Shown here: positions 23,954 through 32,964 of the stretch, in pieces
Position numbering within the stretch: position 1 is the stretch's first letter
How the letters are laid out: every line of letters starts with the position of its first letter
Assembly (NCBI GenBank): GCA_947388185.1
Contig: CANDQP010000007.1
Coordinates: forward strand, 1 to 50,841
Direction of reading: 5' to 3'
Length of the DNA stretch: 50,841 nucleotides
Source: an uncultured Dorea sp.
GTDB lineage: Bacteria; Bacillota; Clostridia; Lachnospirales; Lachnospiraceae
Notes under the pieces: model-generated
What the model was told of the DNA's origin: nothing
Databases searched by the model: none
What the model saw: the letters and a program-made list of their open reading frames with translations, nothing else
Translations under genes and position numbers: made by a program

Positions 23954-25135
23954 CTATTCTCTGATTCCCAGATAACGATACGTCTCGCCTGCATCGCCGT
24001 CGGCTGCTATCTGTTTCAGGGTTGCAAATATACCTTCCATGTCCTCTACACGCACATCACGCCCGCCGAGTCCATAGATATAATTAACTGCCAAAGCCTG
24101 CGATCTCGCCCGGTACAGCGCCGCCATCACATCTGCGCCCAAAGGTCCTCCGTGATTCGTATAGCCCTCTGCCCGGTCCATGACCGCAACTGCCTTGACT
24201 CCTTTCAAGGCCTGGGCGATCGTTTCGGCCGGGAACGGGCGGTAGAGGCGGATCTTAAGGAGACCGACTTTCTCTCCCTGCTCTCTTAACTTATCAATCG
24301 CATCCTTCGTCGTACCTGCTGCCGACCCGATCATCACTACCGCATACTCGGCATCCTCCAGGCGATATGCCTCGAACAGACCGTACTCTCTGCCGGAGAG
24401 CTTCGCGAATTCCTCCGCAACCTCTAACACGATCTTCTCCACATGCTTCATACCTTCCGCCTGATTCCGTTTTGCTTCCATATAGTAATCTGTGATAGAG
24501 TAGGGACCTACTGCCATCGGACATCCGGGATTCAGCAGATAGTTCTCCGGTTCATATTCTCCGACAAAGTTCTTAACCTCTTCATCTTCTAATAATTCCA
24601 TATTCTCAACGGCATGGCTGGTGATGAATCCATCCTGGCAGATCATGATCGGAAGTCTCACATCCTTATGCTCTGCAATCCGATATGCCTGTACCATGTT
24701 ATCATAGGCTTCCTGGTTATTCTCCGCATATACCTGGATCCATCCGGCATCCCTCGCACCCATACTGTCGGAGTGGTCGCAGTTGATGTTGATCGGCCCT
24801 GACAAGGCGCGGTTCACAAGCGCCAGCGCCAGCGGCAGACGATTGGACGCCGCTATGTATAATTCTTCCCACATATACGCAAGCCCGCAGGAGGACGTTG
24901 CAGTAAGGCTCCTCGCCCCTGCTGCAGACGCTCCGATCGCCGCGCTCATGGAGCTGTGCTCGCTCTCTACCGGGATAAATTCCGTATCTACCTGTCCATT
25001 TGCCACAAAGGACGCAAAATACTGCGGGATCTCTGTGGACGGGGTGATGGGGAACGCCGGAAATACATCCGGGTTGATCTGTCTTAACGCGATCGCAATC
25101 GCTTCATTTCCTGATAAACGGTCTCTTTTTGCCAT
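23954..25135 (-). CDS. porA: 2-oxoacid:ferredoxin oxidoreductase, alpha subunit
   Basis: ATG 25135 (MAKRDRLSGNEAIAIALRQI) follows AAGGGGTGTAAGTAAG; the longer frame overlaps porD. The 393-residue protein has the catalytic-domain start PDVFPAFPITPSTEIPQYFA, the TATSSCGLAYMWEELYIAAS pyrimidine-binding region, and the C-terminal domain II with KIRLYRPFPAETIAQAL and MDRAEGYTNHGGPLGADVMA. It is part of porGDAB, 5 bp after porD. Confidence 0.94.
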   Translation of the reverse strand: MAKRDRLSGNEAIAIALRQINPDVFPAFPITPSTEIPQYFASFVANGQVDTEFIPVESEHSSMSAAIGASAAGARSLTATSSCGLAYMWEELYIAASNRLPLALALVNRALSGPININCDHSDSMGARDAGWIQVYAENNQEAYDNMVQAYRIAEHKDVRLPIMICQDGFITSHAVENMELLEDEEVKNFVGEYEPENYLLNPGCPMAVGPYSITDYYMEAKRNQAEGMKHVEKIVLEVAEEFAKLSGREYGLFEAYRLEDAEYAVVMIGSAAGTTKDAIDKLREQGEKVGLLKIRLYRPFPAETIAQALKGVKAVAVMDRAEGYTNHGGPLGADVMAALYRARSQALAVNYIYGLGGRDVRVEDMEGIFATLKQIAADGDAGETYRYLGIRE

Positions 25136-25140
25136 CTTAC

Positions 25141-25440
25141 TTACACCCCTTCCATCGTAATTGCACCGAACGGGCATGATTTCACACAGATACCGCACCC
25201 CTTGCAGTGATCATAATCGAATTCGCCTCTCTTGCCGTCCTTCACCGGAATACAGCTGTCCGGGCAGACCGGCGTACACAACAGGCACTGTTTACACTTT
25301 TCTTCTATAAATACCGGCTTATCCGTAGACCATTCACCCGTATTGAATTCCTTCGACGTACCTGCCCCGGCGATGATCATACCCTCCGTCAGGTCCTTCC
25401 ACGTTGCTTTTACACCTAATTTCGTGATATCTGCTGCCAT
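25141..25440 (-). CDS. porD: 2-oxoacid:ferredoxin oxidoreductase, delta (ferredoxin-like) subunit
   Basis: The 99-residue protein carries two 4Fe-4S motifs: CKQCLLCTPVCPD and CKGCGICVKSCPFGAI. These would pass electrons from the TPP site to ferredoxin. The start overlaps the porG stop by one base (TAATG), so the two are translationally coupled. Length and the N-terminal extension before the clusters fit the POR/VOR delta subunits. Confidence 0.95.
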   Translation of the reverse strand: MAADITKLGVKATWKDLTEGMIIAGAGTSKEFNTGEWSTDKPVFIEEKCKQCLLCTPVCPDSCIPVKDGKRGEFDYDHCKGCGICVKSCPFGAITMEGV

Positions 25441-26012
25441 TACCGCACCTCCTCAAGCGCCATCTTAAGCGCTGCCATATTGCCTTCTATCACTTCCGGC
25501 TTGCTGGCAAACTTATGGGAAAACGACGCCTTCATCTCTCTTAAGAATGTCTCCTCATCCATGATCTCCGCTACCTTCACGATCGCGGCAAGAAGCGGAG
25601 TATTGGGGAAATACCTGCCCATGGTCGCCATGGATACCTTATGGGCGTCAATGGTATAGACCTTTCCTTCGTATCCTTTCAGATGAGGAATGATCTCTTC
25701 CTTCGCGCGCTGCGTATTCACGAGGATCGCCCCGTCCTTCTTAAGCCCGCTGGTCACATCGACCGCCTCTAATAAGGATTCATCTACAACTACCACATAC
25801 TGCGGATCATAGATATTGGAGTGTACTCGGATCTGTGTATCGCTGATCCTGTTATAAGCCGTGATCGGCGCTCCCATACGCTCTGGACCGTACTCCGGGA
25901 AGCCCTGGACGTATTTGCCTGTCTGAAATGCCACGTCTGCAAGAAGCAGAGCGGCAGTCTTGGCACCCTGGCCGCCGCGGCCGTGCCATCTGATCTCTGT
26001 AAGGTTACTCAT
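25440..26012 (-). CDS. porG: 2-oxoacid:ferredoxin oxidoreductase, gamma subunit
   Basis: The 190-residue product begins MSNLTEIRWHGRGGQGAKTA; the RxHGRGGQG segment is the CoA-binding gamma-domain signature. It continues GKYVQGFPEYGPERMGAPIT. It is the first gene of porG-porD-porA-porB-NSS. ATG 26012 follows GAAAGGAAAAAAGA. The promoter at 26135-26163 lies just behind the adhesin stop codon. Confidence 0.94.
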   Translation of the reverse strand: MSNLTEIRWHGRGGQGAKTAALLLADVAFQTGKYVQGFPEYGPERMGAPITAYNRISDTQIRVHSNIYDPQYVVVVDESLLEAVDVTSGLKKDGAILVNTQRAKEEIIPHLKGYEGKVYTIDAHKVSMATMGRYFPNTPLLAAIVKVAEIMDEETFLREMKASFSHKFASKPEVIEGNMAALKMALEEVR

Positions 26013-26047
26013 CTTCTTTTTTCCTTTCTTCGTATTCTGATATGTCT

Positions 26048-26068
26048 GCAGTCCATTTAAAGGACTGC
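26048..26068. terminator. Hairpin between adhesin gene and porG
   Basis: GCAGTCC (26048-26054) pairs with GGACTGC (26062-26068) around a 7-base loop. No T-run follows on the minus strand, so it is at best a weak attenuator within the por leader; the adhesin gene otherwise has no visible terminator. Confidence 0.4.
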
Positions 26069-26134
26069 AAACATGCCCTGTTTAATTTGTTTTCTTAATA
26101 CCGAGTGAACTCTGTTTTTATTTGCACATTCACT

Positions 26135-26163
26135 ATTGTACTTGAAGATCGGCTTTGTGTCCA
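26135..26163 (-). promoter_or_regulatory. Promoter of the por/NSS operon
   Basis: TGGACA (26163-26158), 17-bp spacer, TACAAT (26140-26135) on the minus strand, 11 bp past the adhesin stop codon. The leader to porG is about 115 nt. Confidence 0.55.
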
Positions 26164-26173
26164 GTATAACATT

Positions 26174-29100
26174 TTACTTTTTCCGCATTTTTCTGCGTCT
26201 CTTCCGGAATATTCTCTGTCTGCTCATGTGTATTGCGAAGCATCCGCTGAAAAGCAGCGCGGACAGATAGATCCCTGCCTGCCGCATAACGGAATCCCCG
26301 GTTTTTGGTGATGCCAAAGGAATCGGCTTCTTAGTCAGCTTCACTGTCTGGTCCTTATCTTCCAGGTCTTCGTGAACGGCGACTTCTTTGTCATTCTCTG
26401 TCATATAGAGTTTCTCGAAGACTACCAGTTCCAGTTCTCCTAATCCCTGATTCTTGAAGGTAAAGTCCACGTTCACGCTTCCTGCCGGTTTCTCGGCGGT
26501 AAATACGGCTTCAGCCGTGACCGGACGGCCGTCCGCGATCAACGCAGATCCGCTGTGCTTATCCATCACGGTTCCGACGATCTTGTATTCTTTCTGGGTG
26601 AGCAGATTCTTATATTCTACCTGGTCCGTAATGGTGATCACATCTTGCAGGAGGATTTCTTTTTCGCCTTCTTTGCCCTTCGCGGTTGTCCGAATAGACG
26701 GGAAATAGATGCTCTGCTTCTCATCTTCGATATCCTCATGCTTTGCTACCGGTTTCTTCTCATAGGTAAGTGTCTCGAAGACCACCGCCGTCTTTCCCGC
26801 GAGAGCGCTTCCGTCGAATTCAAATACAACCTCAGCCTCTCCATCCGGCTCCTCTGCCGTGAAGATCGTCTCTCCGGTCACTTTCTTTCCGTCGCTATCC
26901 TTGATCGGCTCCCCGGTCTCCCGGTCCATCAGGATCCCGCTCAGGGTATATTCACAGCCCGCCAGAACATTGGTATAAGATACGGTGTCTGTAAGTCTGA
27001 CCTCTCCGTCTGCTTTGGCCTGATGCGTCCTGGTCTCGTCATCCTGCACCGTCGTTCCTATCTTTGGAATATGGATGGTCTGAGCTTCGTCCTCTATGTC
27101 CTTATGTACCGCAATCAGTACCTTCTGAAACCATGACTTCTTAAGATATAATTCCTCGAACACAACGAAGGAATGTCCGTCCAGCCCTTCTCCCGGGAAG
27201 CGGAAGGTCATCTCTGCGGTTCCGTCAGATTCCTCCGGCACGAAGGTTGCCTTCGCGCGGATCTCTTTGCCGTCGGCATCCATGGCCGGTTCTCCTGTCT
27301 CCTGATCCATCAGCACACCTTCCAGCCGATACTGATGATCGGTCACCAGATGCTGATACTCTACGGTATCTGTTATGGTAATCTCCTCTGCCGCCATCGT
27401 CAGATTGACCCCCGTCTCCTTGTCAAGGGCTGTCGTCCAAAGCTTCGGGAACTTAACAGTCTGCGGCTCATCATTCAGATCTGCGTGAACGGCAATACTT
27501 TTCTTCTCTATCAATAATTCCTCGAAAGCGACCGTAACCTTCCCGGCAAGCAGACGGCCGTCAAACCGGAAGATCACTTCTACTTCGCCGTTCGCTTTCT
27601 TCGCCGTAAATTCCGTCTCCGCCGTGATCTCCTTCCCGTCGGCATCCTTCAAGGGCTGGCCGCTTACTTTATCCTTCAGCGCACCCTGCATGGTATACTT
27701 CTTCCCCGGAATCAGATTCTCATAACGTACCACATCCTTAATGGTCACCTCTTCATCCGCATAGGACATCCGAAGGTCAGTCTTCTCATCGGATGCTTCT
27801 GTCCCGATCTTCGGAAAATAAACGGTCTGGTCTGCATCTTCAGCATCCTTGTGCTCTGCCGCGGATTTGCCGTTATAGAACAGCTCTTCATAGGCCGTCA
27901 GGGTCTCTCCCGCAAGCTTAGACCCGTCGAACTTAAATACCATTTCCACACTGCCGTTCTTCTGATCCGGTGTAAAGGAGGCCTGAGCCGTGATCTCATT
28001 CCCTTCCGCATCCAATGCCGGTTTCTTCGTCTTCGTATCAATCAGCATCCCCTTTAAGACATAGCCCCTTCCCGGCACAAGATTCTCGTATTTGACCACG
28101 TCCACCAGTGTTACATCCGCATCCGCACGAGACAAATGCTGCTTCGTATCATCATCATGGATCACCGTACCGATCTTCGGGATATAGATAGTCTGGGCTT
28201 CATCACTGATATCCTTATGCACCGCATACTCCCGGTGATCTCGCTCCAGCGTTTCGAATGCAACAAGCGTTCTGCCGCCCATCCCCCTGCCGTCAAACCG
28301 GAAGATCACTTCCACCGTACCGTTTGCCGTCTCTGCTGTGAATTCTGTCTGAGCCTCGATCTTATTCCCCTTCTGGTCTAACGCCGCTTTTTTCGTCTCT
28401 TTGTCCATCAGGATTCCCGTTACGGTATATTTACGTCCTACCCGAAGATTCTCATAAGACACCGTATCCACGATGACGATCTCTTCATCCGCTTTGGAGA
28501 GGTTACTGTCCGTCTCCCGGTCAACGGCCTGAGTGGCAATATCCGGGAAATGAATGGTCTGGGAAGCGTCATTGATATCCTTATGCTCCGCCAGCTTCTC
28601 GCCGCCTTTGTACAGTTCTTCAAATACGACCACATCCATGCCCCGAAGCGCAGATGCATCAAAGAAGAATTCCATCTCAACTGTACCGTTGGAATCCTTC
28701 GGCGTAAATTCCTTCGTCACCGTAACCGGATTTCCGTCCTTGCCTGTTACCTGATCCCCCGTCGTCCGGTTCATCAGAGTTCCGACCATCCTGAAGCTTT
28801 CCCCTTTTCTAAGTCCGATATAGTCGACCGTATCTATGATGGTCGTATCACTGTCTGCCTTCGCATAATGGGTGCCTGTCGTCTCATCCTTCGCAGAAGT
28901 GCCGATACGGATGTCCGCATTCTCGATGTTGCCAAGGTTCACCGTATAGCTGTCCCGCGTGATGGAAATAGATCCCTTATAGAGATATTTCCCTTCATTC
29001 GCGGCACACTTTAACTCTTCCAGAGTATAAGTATCATAGGGCAGCGCGCCTACCGTGTCGTCTACCGCCGCTGTCTGGCCGTCCGCATTCAGTCCGAACC

Positions 29101-31120
29101 ATATTCCGTCCCCGATTCCGCCTCCATTGGTATTGTGGCTGTGCGGCGCATACGCAGAGTTAGAAGAATAATGACCGTTCGCATCCGTGGTAAATACATG
29201 TGCTTCTCCCGTCGTGTTAGATGTGAGCCGAAATTGCACTCCTTCCATAGGCTCCTGGGTATTCTTGTCGATCTTGGTCAATTCAAAATCTCCCCGAAAT
29301 ACACCGTCTGCTACTTTGTACTCATTCCCGCCGTTAAGCGACGCCTGTGTTCCGTTCTGCAGAATCTGTGAGACATAGATACCCTCTCCTCTCTCTGTCC
29401 CGCTTCCCGCCTGCAAATATAACGGGTTCCGAAGGTAACCGGCCGGCGGCTGTACCTCCTCGACACTGATGGTTCCAAGGGGCAGCGTGATAGTATTGCC
29501 GACCTTGTAGAATGCATCCCCCGATACCTTCTCCGTCTCTTCTAAGAGTCTGCCGCTCCTTGCGGCCTGGTCTGTCGGCTCTCCGGTCCTTGCTCTCAGC
29601 ACCCAGCTTCTTGCCGGCTTACCCGGAAGATGCTCCTTGTCATAATAGCCCTGGTAGAAATTCACCCGGAATCTGGCATTTTCAAGGGACGCCGCCCCTT
29701 CTGCTCCCGGCATCCTGGTTCCCCGGTCAATCTTGTACAGCTCTATGGCAGACATATCATGAACCGGCTCATCGCTCACACGGATGACAGATGTCTTCCC
29801 TTCGCTGATCTTCACGGTATGCACCTGGGTATCCAAAATATATCCCTTAGGCGCCTGTTTCTCCTTCACATAATAGGTACCCGTCTCAAGCTCCACGGTA
29901 TCGGTCCGCCCTCTGGTATCCGTGATCAGTGTCGTCTCAAGCTGTGTACACGCTCTGTTCTGATATACACCATACTGGGCGCCGCCCAGGGAATAGCAGG
30001 AGTTATTCTCCGTAATCTCCGTATTCGCCGATTCCTTCACCAATCTTGCGAATCCTTTGGGCGGCTCTTCCGGCACTTCTGGAACATCCGGAATATCCGG
30101 CTGTTCCGGAATCTCGCGAAGTGTAAAATGTGCCAGCGGCTGAGAAGCACCATTCAGATAAGCAGTCCCCCCACCCACGTATTTACCCATATTCGCCGCA
30201 ACTTTGCTGATGGCATCCGCATATACCTGGTTCTGCAGCTCAAGGTCAAAATCCGAGCCGTCCACATGGATATTGCCGCAGTTCCAGCTGAAAGGACCGT
30301 TGAGGTGCCGCCAGACCAGACATTGCGCCGCCAGGTACTTCTGGTTCTCCGTCAGCTCATTATGTTCGTAAGCATATTTGACATACAATGCGCACGCCGT
30401 GATATCAGACTGCTTCACCCCATATTCCTGCAAATTCACCGCAGTGACATTGCCGCCGGCAAAATTCGTAAGCGGATTCAGACAGAAAGCCGCTTTCCCG
30501 TCTACTCCCAGCATCCCTTCGTTATACGTCTTGATCTGCTCGCTGTTGTCGTTATATACCCGGATCCGCCCGATCTTGGCACGAAGCTGGCTTGAGGTGC
30601 CCCCTGCCCTTGCCGCCGCATAAGCCCTTACAGCATTTATCTGCATTGGTTCCGCTATGTCTGCGCCGTCTTCTGCTGTATCTTCTGCTCCGGCAGTCTC
30701 GTCTGCCGCTCCATCCTTATCCGGGTCCTCCCTTCGGACAAACGTCCCCCTGACGATCACATCGCACCCCGGCATAAGGAAGGTACAGACTCCTTCCTCC
30801 GTCCGCTCCGGCCCGGGCATCTCTTCCTCCGTCACCGCATCCATAACGGTTAACTTCTCCAATACGAACATTTCCTCCGGCTCCGCCTGGAAGGATACAA
30901 GATCTCCTTCACTATAAGCTCTCGTCCTCTCCTGTTCTTCTCCAAACCGAAGCTTCCCGCCTGCGGCTTCTTCTAATGTCACGGAATGTCCTGCCTTCCC
31001 TGCCTCATTCCTGTCCGCCGTCACCTCCGAAGCAGATACCGCCCCGGTACGCTGCAGCGCAAAAGACAGACACATTACAAGTACAAGAATACCCGACAAA
31101 CCTCTCTTCGTTTTTTTCAT
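26174..31120 (-). CDS. Cell-wall-anchored surface protein with thioester, Cna-B and VaFE repeats
   Basis: A very large surface protein (about 1648 residues). ATG 31120 (MKKTKRGLSGILVLVMCLSF) has GGAG 11 bases upstream; ATG 31129 is the alternative but lies only 2 bases from GGAG. A signal peptide is followed by a thioester-type adhesion domain with Cys in KAAFCLNPLTNFAGG (near 215) and the partner region LAAQCLVWRHLN. Cna-B-type pilin modules follow (GTYYVKEKQAPKGYILD and similar). Then come seven VaFE-type repeats of about 122 residues between roughly 740 and 1600 (DNA about 28913-26330), each with a VxFEEL-like strand and a KADEE..I.DTV-like start. The end has SPKTG as sortase motif, a membrane helix and a KRRRKMRKK tail. 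The repeats probably form a stalk stiffened by internal ester or isopeptide bonds, with the thioester domain binding a host target. Confidence 0.92.
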   Translation of the reverse strand: MKKTKRGLSGILVLVMCLSFALQRTGAVSASEVTADRNEAGKAGHSVTLEEAAGGKLRFGEEQERTRAYSEGDLVSFQAEPEEMFVLEKLTVMDAVTEEEMPGPERTEEGVCTFLMPGCDVIVRGTFVRREDPDKDGAADETAGAEDTAEDGADIAEPMQINAVRAYAAARAGGTSSQLRAKIGRIRVYNDNSEQIKTYNEGMLGVDGKAAFCLNPLTNFAGGNVTAVNLQEYGVKQSDITACALYVKYAYEHNELTENQKYLAAQCLVWRHLNGPFSWNCGNIHVDGSDFDLELQNQVYADAISKVAANMGKYVGGGTAYLNGASQPLAHFTLREIPEQPDIPDVPEVPEEPPKGFARLVKESANTEITENNSCYSLGGAQYGVYQNRACTQLETTLITDTRGRTDTVELETGTYYVKEKQAPKGYILDTQVHTVKISEGKTSVIRVSDEPVHDMSAIELYKIDRGTRMPGAEGAASLENARFRVNFYQGYYDKEHLPGKPARSWVLRARTGEPTDQAARSGRLLEETEKVSGDAFYKVGNTITLPLGTISVEEVQPPAGYLRNPLYLQAGSGTERGEGIYVSQILQNGTQASLNGGNEYKVADGVFRGDFELTKIDKNTQEPMEGVQFRLTSNTTGEAHVFTTDANGHYSSNSAYAPHSHNTNGGGIGDGIWFGLNADGQTAAVDDTVGALPYDTYTLEELKCAANEGKYLYKGSISITRDSYTVNLGNIENADIRIGTSAKDETTGTHYAKADSDTTIIDTVDYIGLRKGESFRMVGTLMNRTTGDQVTGKDGNPVTVTKEFTPKDSNGTVEMEFFFDASALRGMDVVVFEELYKGGEKLAEHKDINDASQTIHFPDIATQAVDRETDSNLSKADEEIVIVDTVSYENLRVGRKYTVTGILMDKETKKAALDQKGNKIEAQTEFTAETANGTVEVIFRFDGRGMGGRTLVAFETLERDHREYAVHKDISDEAQTIYIPKIGTVIHDDDTKQHLSRADADVTLVDVVKYENLVPGRGYVLKGMLIDTKTKKPALDAEGNEITAQASFTPDQKNGSVEMVFKFDGSKLAGETLTAYEELFYNGKSAAEHKDAEDADQTVYFPKIGTEASDEKTDLRMSYADEEVTIKDVVRYENLIPGKKYTMQGALKDKVSGQPLKDADGKEITAETEFTAKKANGEVEVIFRFDGRLLAGKVTVAFEELLIEKKSIAVHADLNDEPQTVKFPKLWTTALDKETGVNLTMAAEEITITDTVEYQHLVTDHQYRLEGVLMDQETGEPAMDADGKEIRAKATFVPEESDGTAEMTFRFPGEGLDGHSFVVFEELYLKKSWFQKVLIAVHKDIEDEAQTIHIPKIGTTVQDDETRTHQAKADGEVRLTDTVSYTNVLAGCEYTLSGILMDRETGEPIKDSDGKKVTGETIFTAEEPDGEAEVVFEFDGSALAGKTAVVFETLTYEKKPVAKHEDIEDEKQSIYFPSIRTTAKGKEGEKEILLQDVITITDQVEYKNLLTQKEYKIVGTVMDKHSGSALIADGRPVTAEAVFTAEKPAGSVNVDFTFKNQGLGELELVVFEKLYMTENDKEVAVHEDLEDKDQTVKLTKKPIPLASPKTGDSVMRQAGIYLSALLFSGCFAIHMSRQRIFRKRRRKMRKK

Positions 31121-31129
31121 ACCTTTCAT

Positions 31130-31478
31130 TGCTCCTTTCGTTTACATGGTTTTCAATCACATCTGCCCGTAAGGAACTTTTGATTTCTGCAAGACTTACG
31201 AATATCAGGCATTTTACCTGTCGTCAGCTTCATATAGATCACTAAAACTAAGGGATAATCGGTGTGCAGACACCTGATGATACCTCTCCTTGCCGGCCGC
31301 CAACGGCTTTGAGGCCAGTACAGAGGTAATAGAAACCAGAATTAGATTCATACCAATACAGCAATGCTGTATCAGGAAAACTTTAATATAGCTTGAAATA
31401 ATAATAATGAAACTCATCACGAAATCGAAAGACTGTCAGAAGAGTACATTACTGTACATAGATGGACAGATATTGATT
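31130..31478 (-). promoter_or_regulatory. Long structured 5' leader of the adhesin gene
   Basis: The distance from the predicted transcript start (about 31478) to the gene is roughly 350 nt and no convincing ORF is present. Visible structure on the minus strand: ATACAGC/GCTGTAT (31356-31372), a GC-rich module closed by ACCTCT (31327-31322) and AGAGGT (31288-31283) around GGCCTCAAAGCCGTTGGC, and GGTGT/ACACC (31274-31261). Such a leader suggests RNA-level control such as a riboswitch, thermometer or attenuator. I could not match it to a known riboswitch class. Confidence 0.4.
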
Positions 31479-31484
31479 GACCAA

Positions 31485-31513
31485 ATAATACCACAATTCT
31501 GCCGCTTCCACAA
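31485..31513 (-). promoter_or_regulatory. Predicted promoter of the adhesin gene
   Basis: TTGTGG (31513-31508), 17-bp spacer, TATTAT (31490-31485) on the minus strand with TGG before the -10 box. It lies between the cobB terminator and the leader. Confidence 0.45.
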
Positions 31514-31539
31514 GATATAACCATTCGACAAATTTTGAC

Positions 31540-31569
31540 AAAAAGTACCCAACCCCAGGGTCAGGTACC
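31540..31569 (-). terminator. Terminator of the fab-to-cobB run
   Basis: GTACCC (31545-31550) pairs with GGTAC (31564-31568), with an inner CC/GG stem, followed on the minus strand by TTTTTGTC. It lies 12 bp past the cobB stop codon. Confidence 0.65.
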
Positions 31570-31580
31570 TTAAAATATAC

Positions 31581-32306
31581 TCATACATGGATTTGTGCGA
31601 ATACCGCCCCGATCGGCGCCGCAATGGTAAGTTCCGCCCGGACCTCCCTTGCCGTCGCACTCTTATTGACCACCACCAGATGCTTCCCGCGGAAATAATC
31701 TATGAATCCCGCTGCCGGATAGACCACCAGCGACGTACCCCCGATGATCAGGGTATCCGCCCGGCTGATCGCCCGGATGCTGTTCTGGATCACATCCGAA
31801 TCAAGCCCTTCTTCATAGAGCACTACATCCGGCTTGATGCGGCCGCCGCAGCCGCACTTTGGAATCCCATCCGAGCTCTTCACATACGCCGCATCGTAGA
31901 GCTTGCCGCACTTCTGGCAGTAATTGCGGTGAATGCTTCCATGAAGCTCCAGCACGTTCCTGCTGCCGGCCGCCTGATGAAGCCCGTCGATATTCTGGGT
32001 GATCACCGCCGACAACTTCCCCGCAGCTTCAAGTTCGGCAAGCTTCTGATGCGCCGGGTTCGGCATTGCGTCAAGGAACATCATCTTCTCCTTGTAGAAT
32101 TCATAGAAGCCTTCCGGATTCTGCATGAAGAAACTGTGGCTTACGATCTGCTCCGGTGAATAACGGTATTTCTGCTGATATAACCCGTCGGCACTCCTGA
32201 AATCCGGGATGTTGCTCTCCGTAGATACCCCCGCTCCTCCAAAAAATACGATATCACTGCTGTCGTCAATGATCTCCTGAAGCTTCCTTACCTCTTCCTC
32301 ATACAT
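31581..32306 (-). CDS. cobB: NAD-dependent protein deacylase, Sir2 family
   Basis: The 241-residue sirtuin has the NAD-binding GGAGVSTESNIPDFRS, the TQNIDGLHQAAGSR segment and the catalytic His in ELHGSIHRNYC. A zinc module follows with two CxxC-like pairs (YCQKCGKLYD and PKCGCGG), and GGTSLVVYPAAG lies near the end. It removes acetyl or other acyl groups from lysines using NAD. Its start overlaps the HAD gene by 8 bp, and it is the last gene of the long minus-strand run that begins with fabH, so protein deacylation may be expressed along with lipid synthesis. Confidence 0.95.
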   Translation of the reverse strand: MYEEEVRKLQEIIDDSSDIVFFGGAGVSTESNIPDFRSADGLYQQKYRYSPEQIVSHSFFMQNPEGFYEFYKEKMMFLDAMPNPAHQKLAELEAAGKLSAVITQNIDGLHQAAGSRNVLELHGSIHRNYCQKCGKLYDAAYVKSSDGIPKCGCGGRIKPDVVLYEEGLDSDVIQNSIRAISRADTLIIGGTSLVVYPAAGFIDYFRGKHLVVVNKSATAREVRAELTIAAPIGAVFAQIHV

Positions 32307-32961
32307 GAGATCCCCCTCCTTCTAACCAGCCGATCACTTCGTCCAGGCTGTCATACTGCGCCGTGATCCCTTCCTTCACTTCCTCTGGCACCATGATAAG
32401 ATCCGGGATATGGATGATATAGCCGCCTGCAGCCTTTCCTGCCTCCACCCCGGCAATACTGTCCTCAAGCACCAGACATTCCTCAATAGGAATCCCCAGT
32501 TCTTCCGCAGCTCTAAGAAACACATCCGGATGCGGCTTGCTTCTTTCCACCATATCTCCATAGGCAAATGCGTCAAAATATCCTCTGACCCCTGCCCTCT
32601 CAAGCATGGTATCGGCAAGTTTCCGGTCCGTGGATGTTGCCACCGCCGTCTTAATCTCCTTCCTTTGCAGATACTCCAGCAGTTCAATCAGTCCCTTCTT
32701 AAGAGGAACTCCCTTCTCCCTGATATAGTCATACTGAAGCCGGGTTCTTATCTCTCTGAACCGTTCATAATCGAAATCCGCGCCGTATCTCCCAAGAAAT
32801 GCTTCCCGGATGGCCGCCGGATTCCTCCCGCGGAAACAGTACGTGAACTCCTCCGGAACATCTACTCCGAACTCCTCTCCCGTCTGTCTCCAAAAAATGG
32901 TCGACAGCTTCTCTGTATCGAACATCAGCCCGTCCATATCAAATATTACGCCCTTCACCAT
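32299..32961 (-). CDS. HAD-superfamily hydrolase, beta-phosphoglucomutase-like
   Basis: The 220-residue protein has motif I FDMDGLMFDTEKLS (nucleophile D8, D10), a helical cap, motif II TAVATSTDR, and motifs III/IV in KPHPDVFLRAAEELG and LVLEDSIAGVEAGKAAGG. It belongs to the PgmB/GS1-like group that acts on small sugar phosphates; the substrate is not known. ATG 32961 follows GGAGTCATGACTT and lies just past the MarR stop codon. It overlaps cobB by 8 bp, so the two are coupled. Confidence 0.9.
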   Translation of the reverse strand: MVKGVIFDMDGLMFDTEKLSTIFWRQTGEEFGVDVPEEFTYCFRGRNPAAIREAFLGRYGADFDYERFREIRTRLQYDYIREKGVPLKKGLIELLEYLQRKEIKTAVATSTDRKLADTMLERAGVRGYFDAFAYGDMVERSKPHPDVFLRAAEELGIPIEECLVLEDSIAGVEAGKAAGGYIIHIPDLIMVPEEVKEGITAQYDSLDEVIGWLEGGGSHV

Positions 32962-32964
32962 AAG

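Noticed and set aside
26555-30595. Several plus-strand frames of 100-320 codons opposite the adhesin
   Set aside because: They repeat with the VaFE units as antisense shadows and lack binding sites; the adhesin frame is supported by signal peptide, repeats and sorting motif.
31214-31420. 68-codon minus-strand frame in the adhesin leader
   Set aside because: No ribosome binding site and isoleucine-rich random-looking start; treated as untranslated leader, although a decayed ORF cannot be fully excluded.
31130-31478. Cyclic di-GMP-I riboswitch in the adhesin leader
   Set aside because: A CAAAGCC string is present but the two-helix core with its tetraloop and receptor could not be aligned; left as unassigned.
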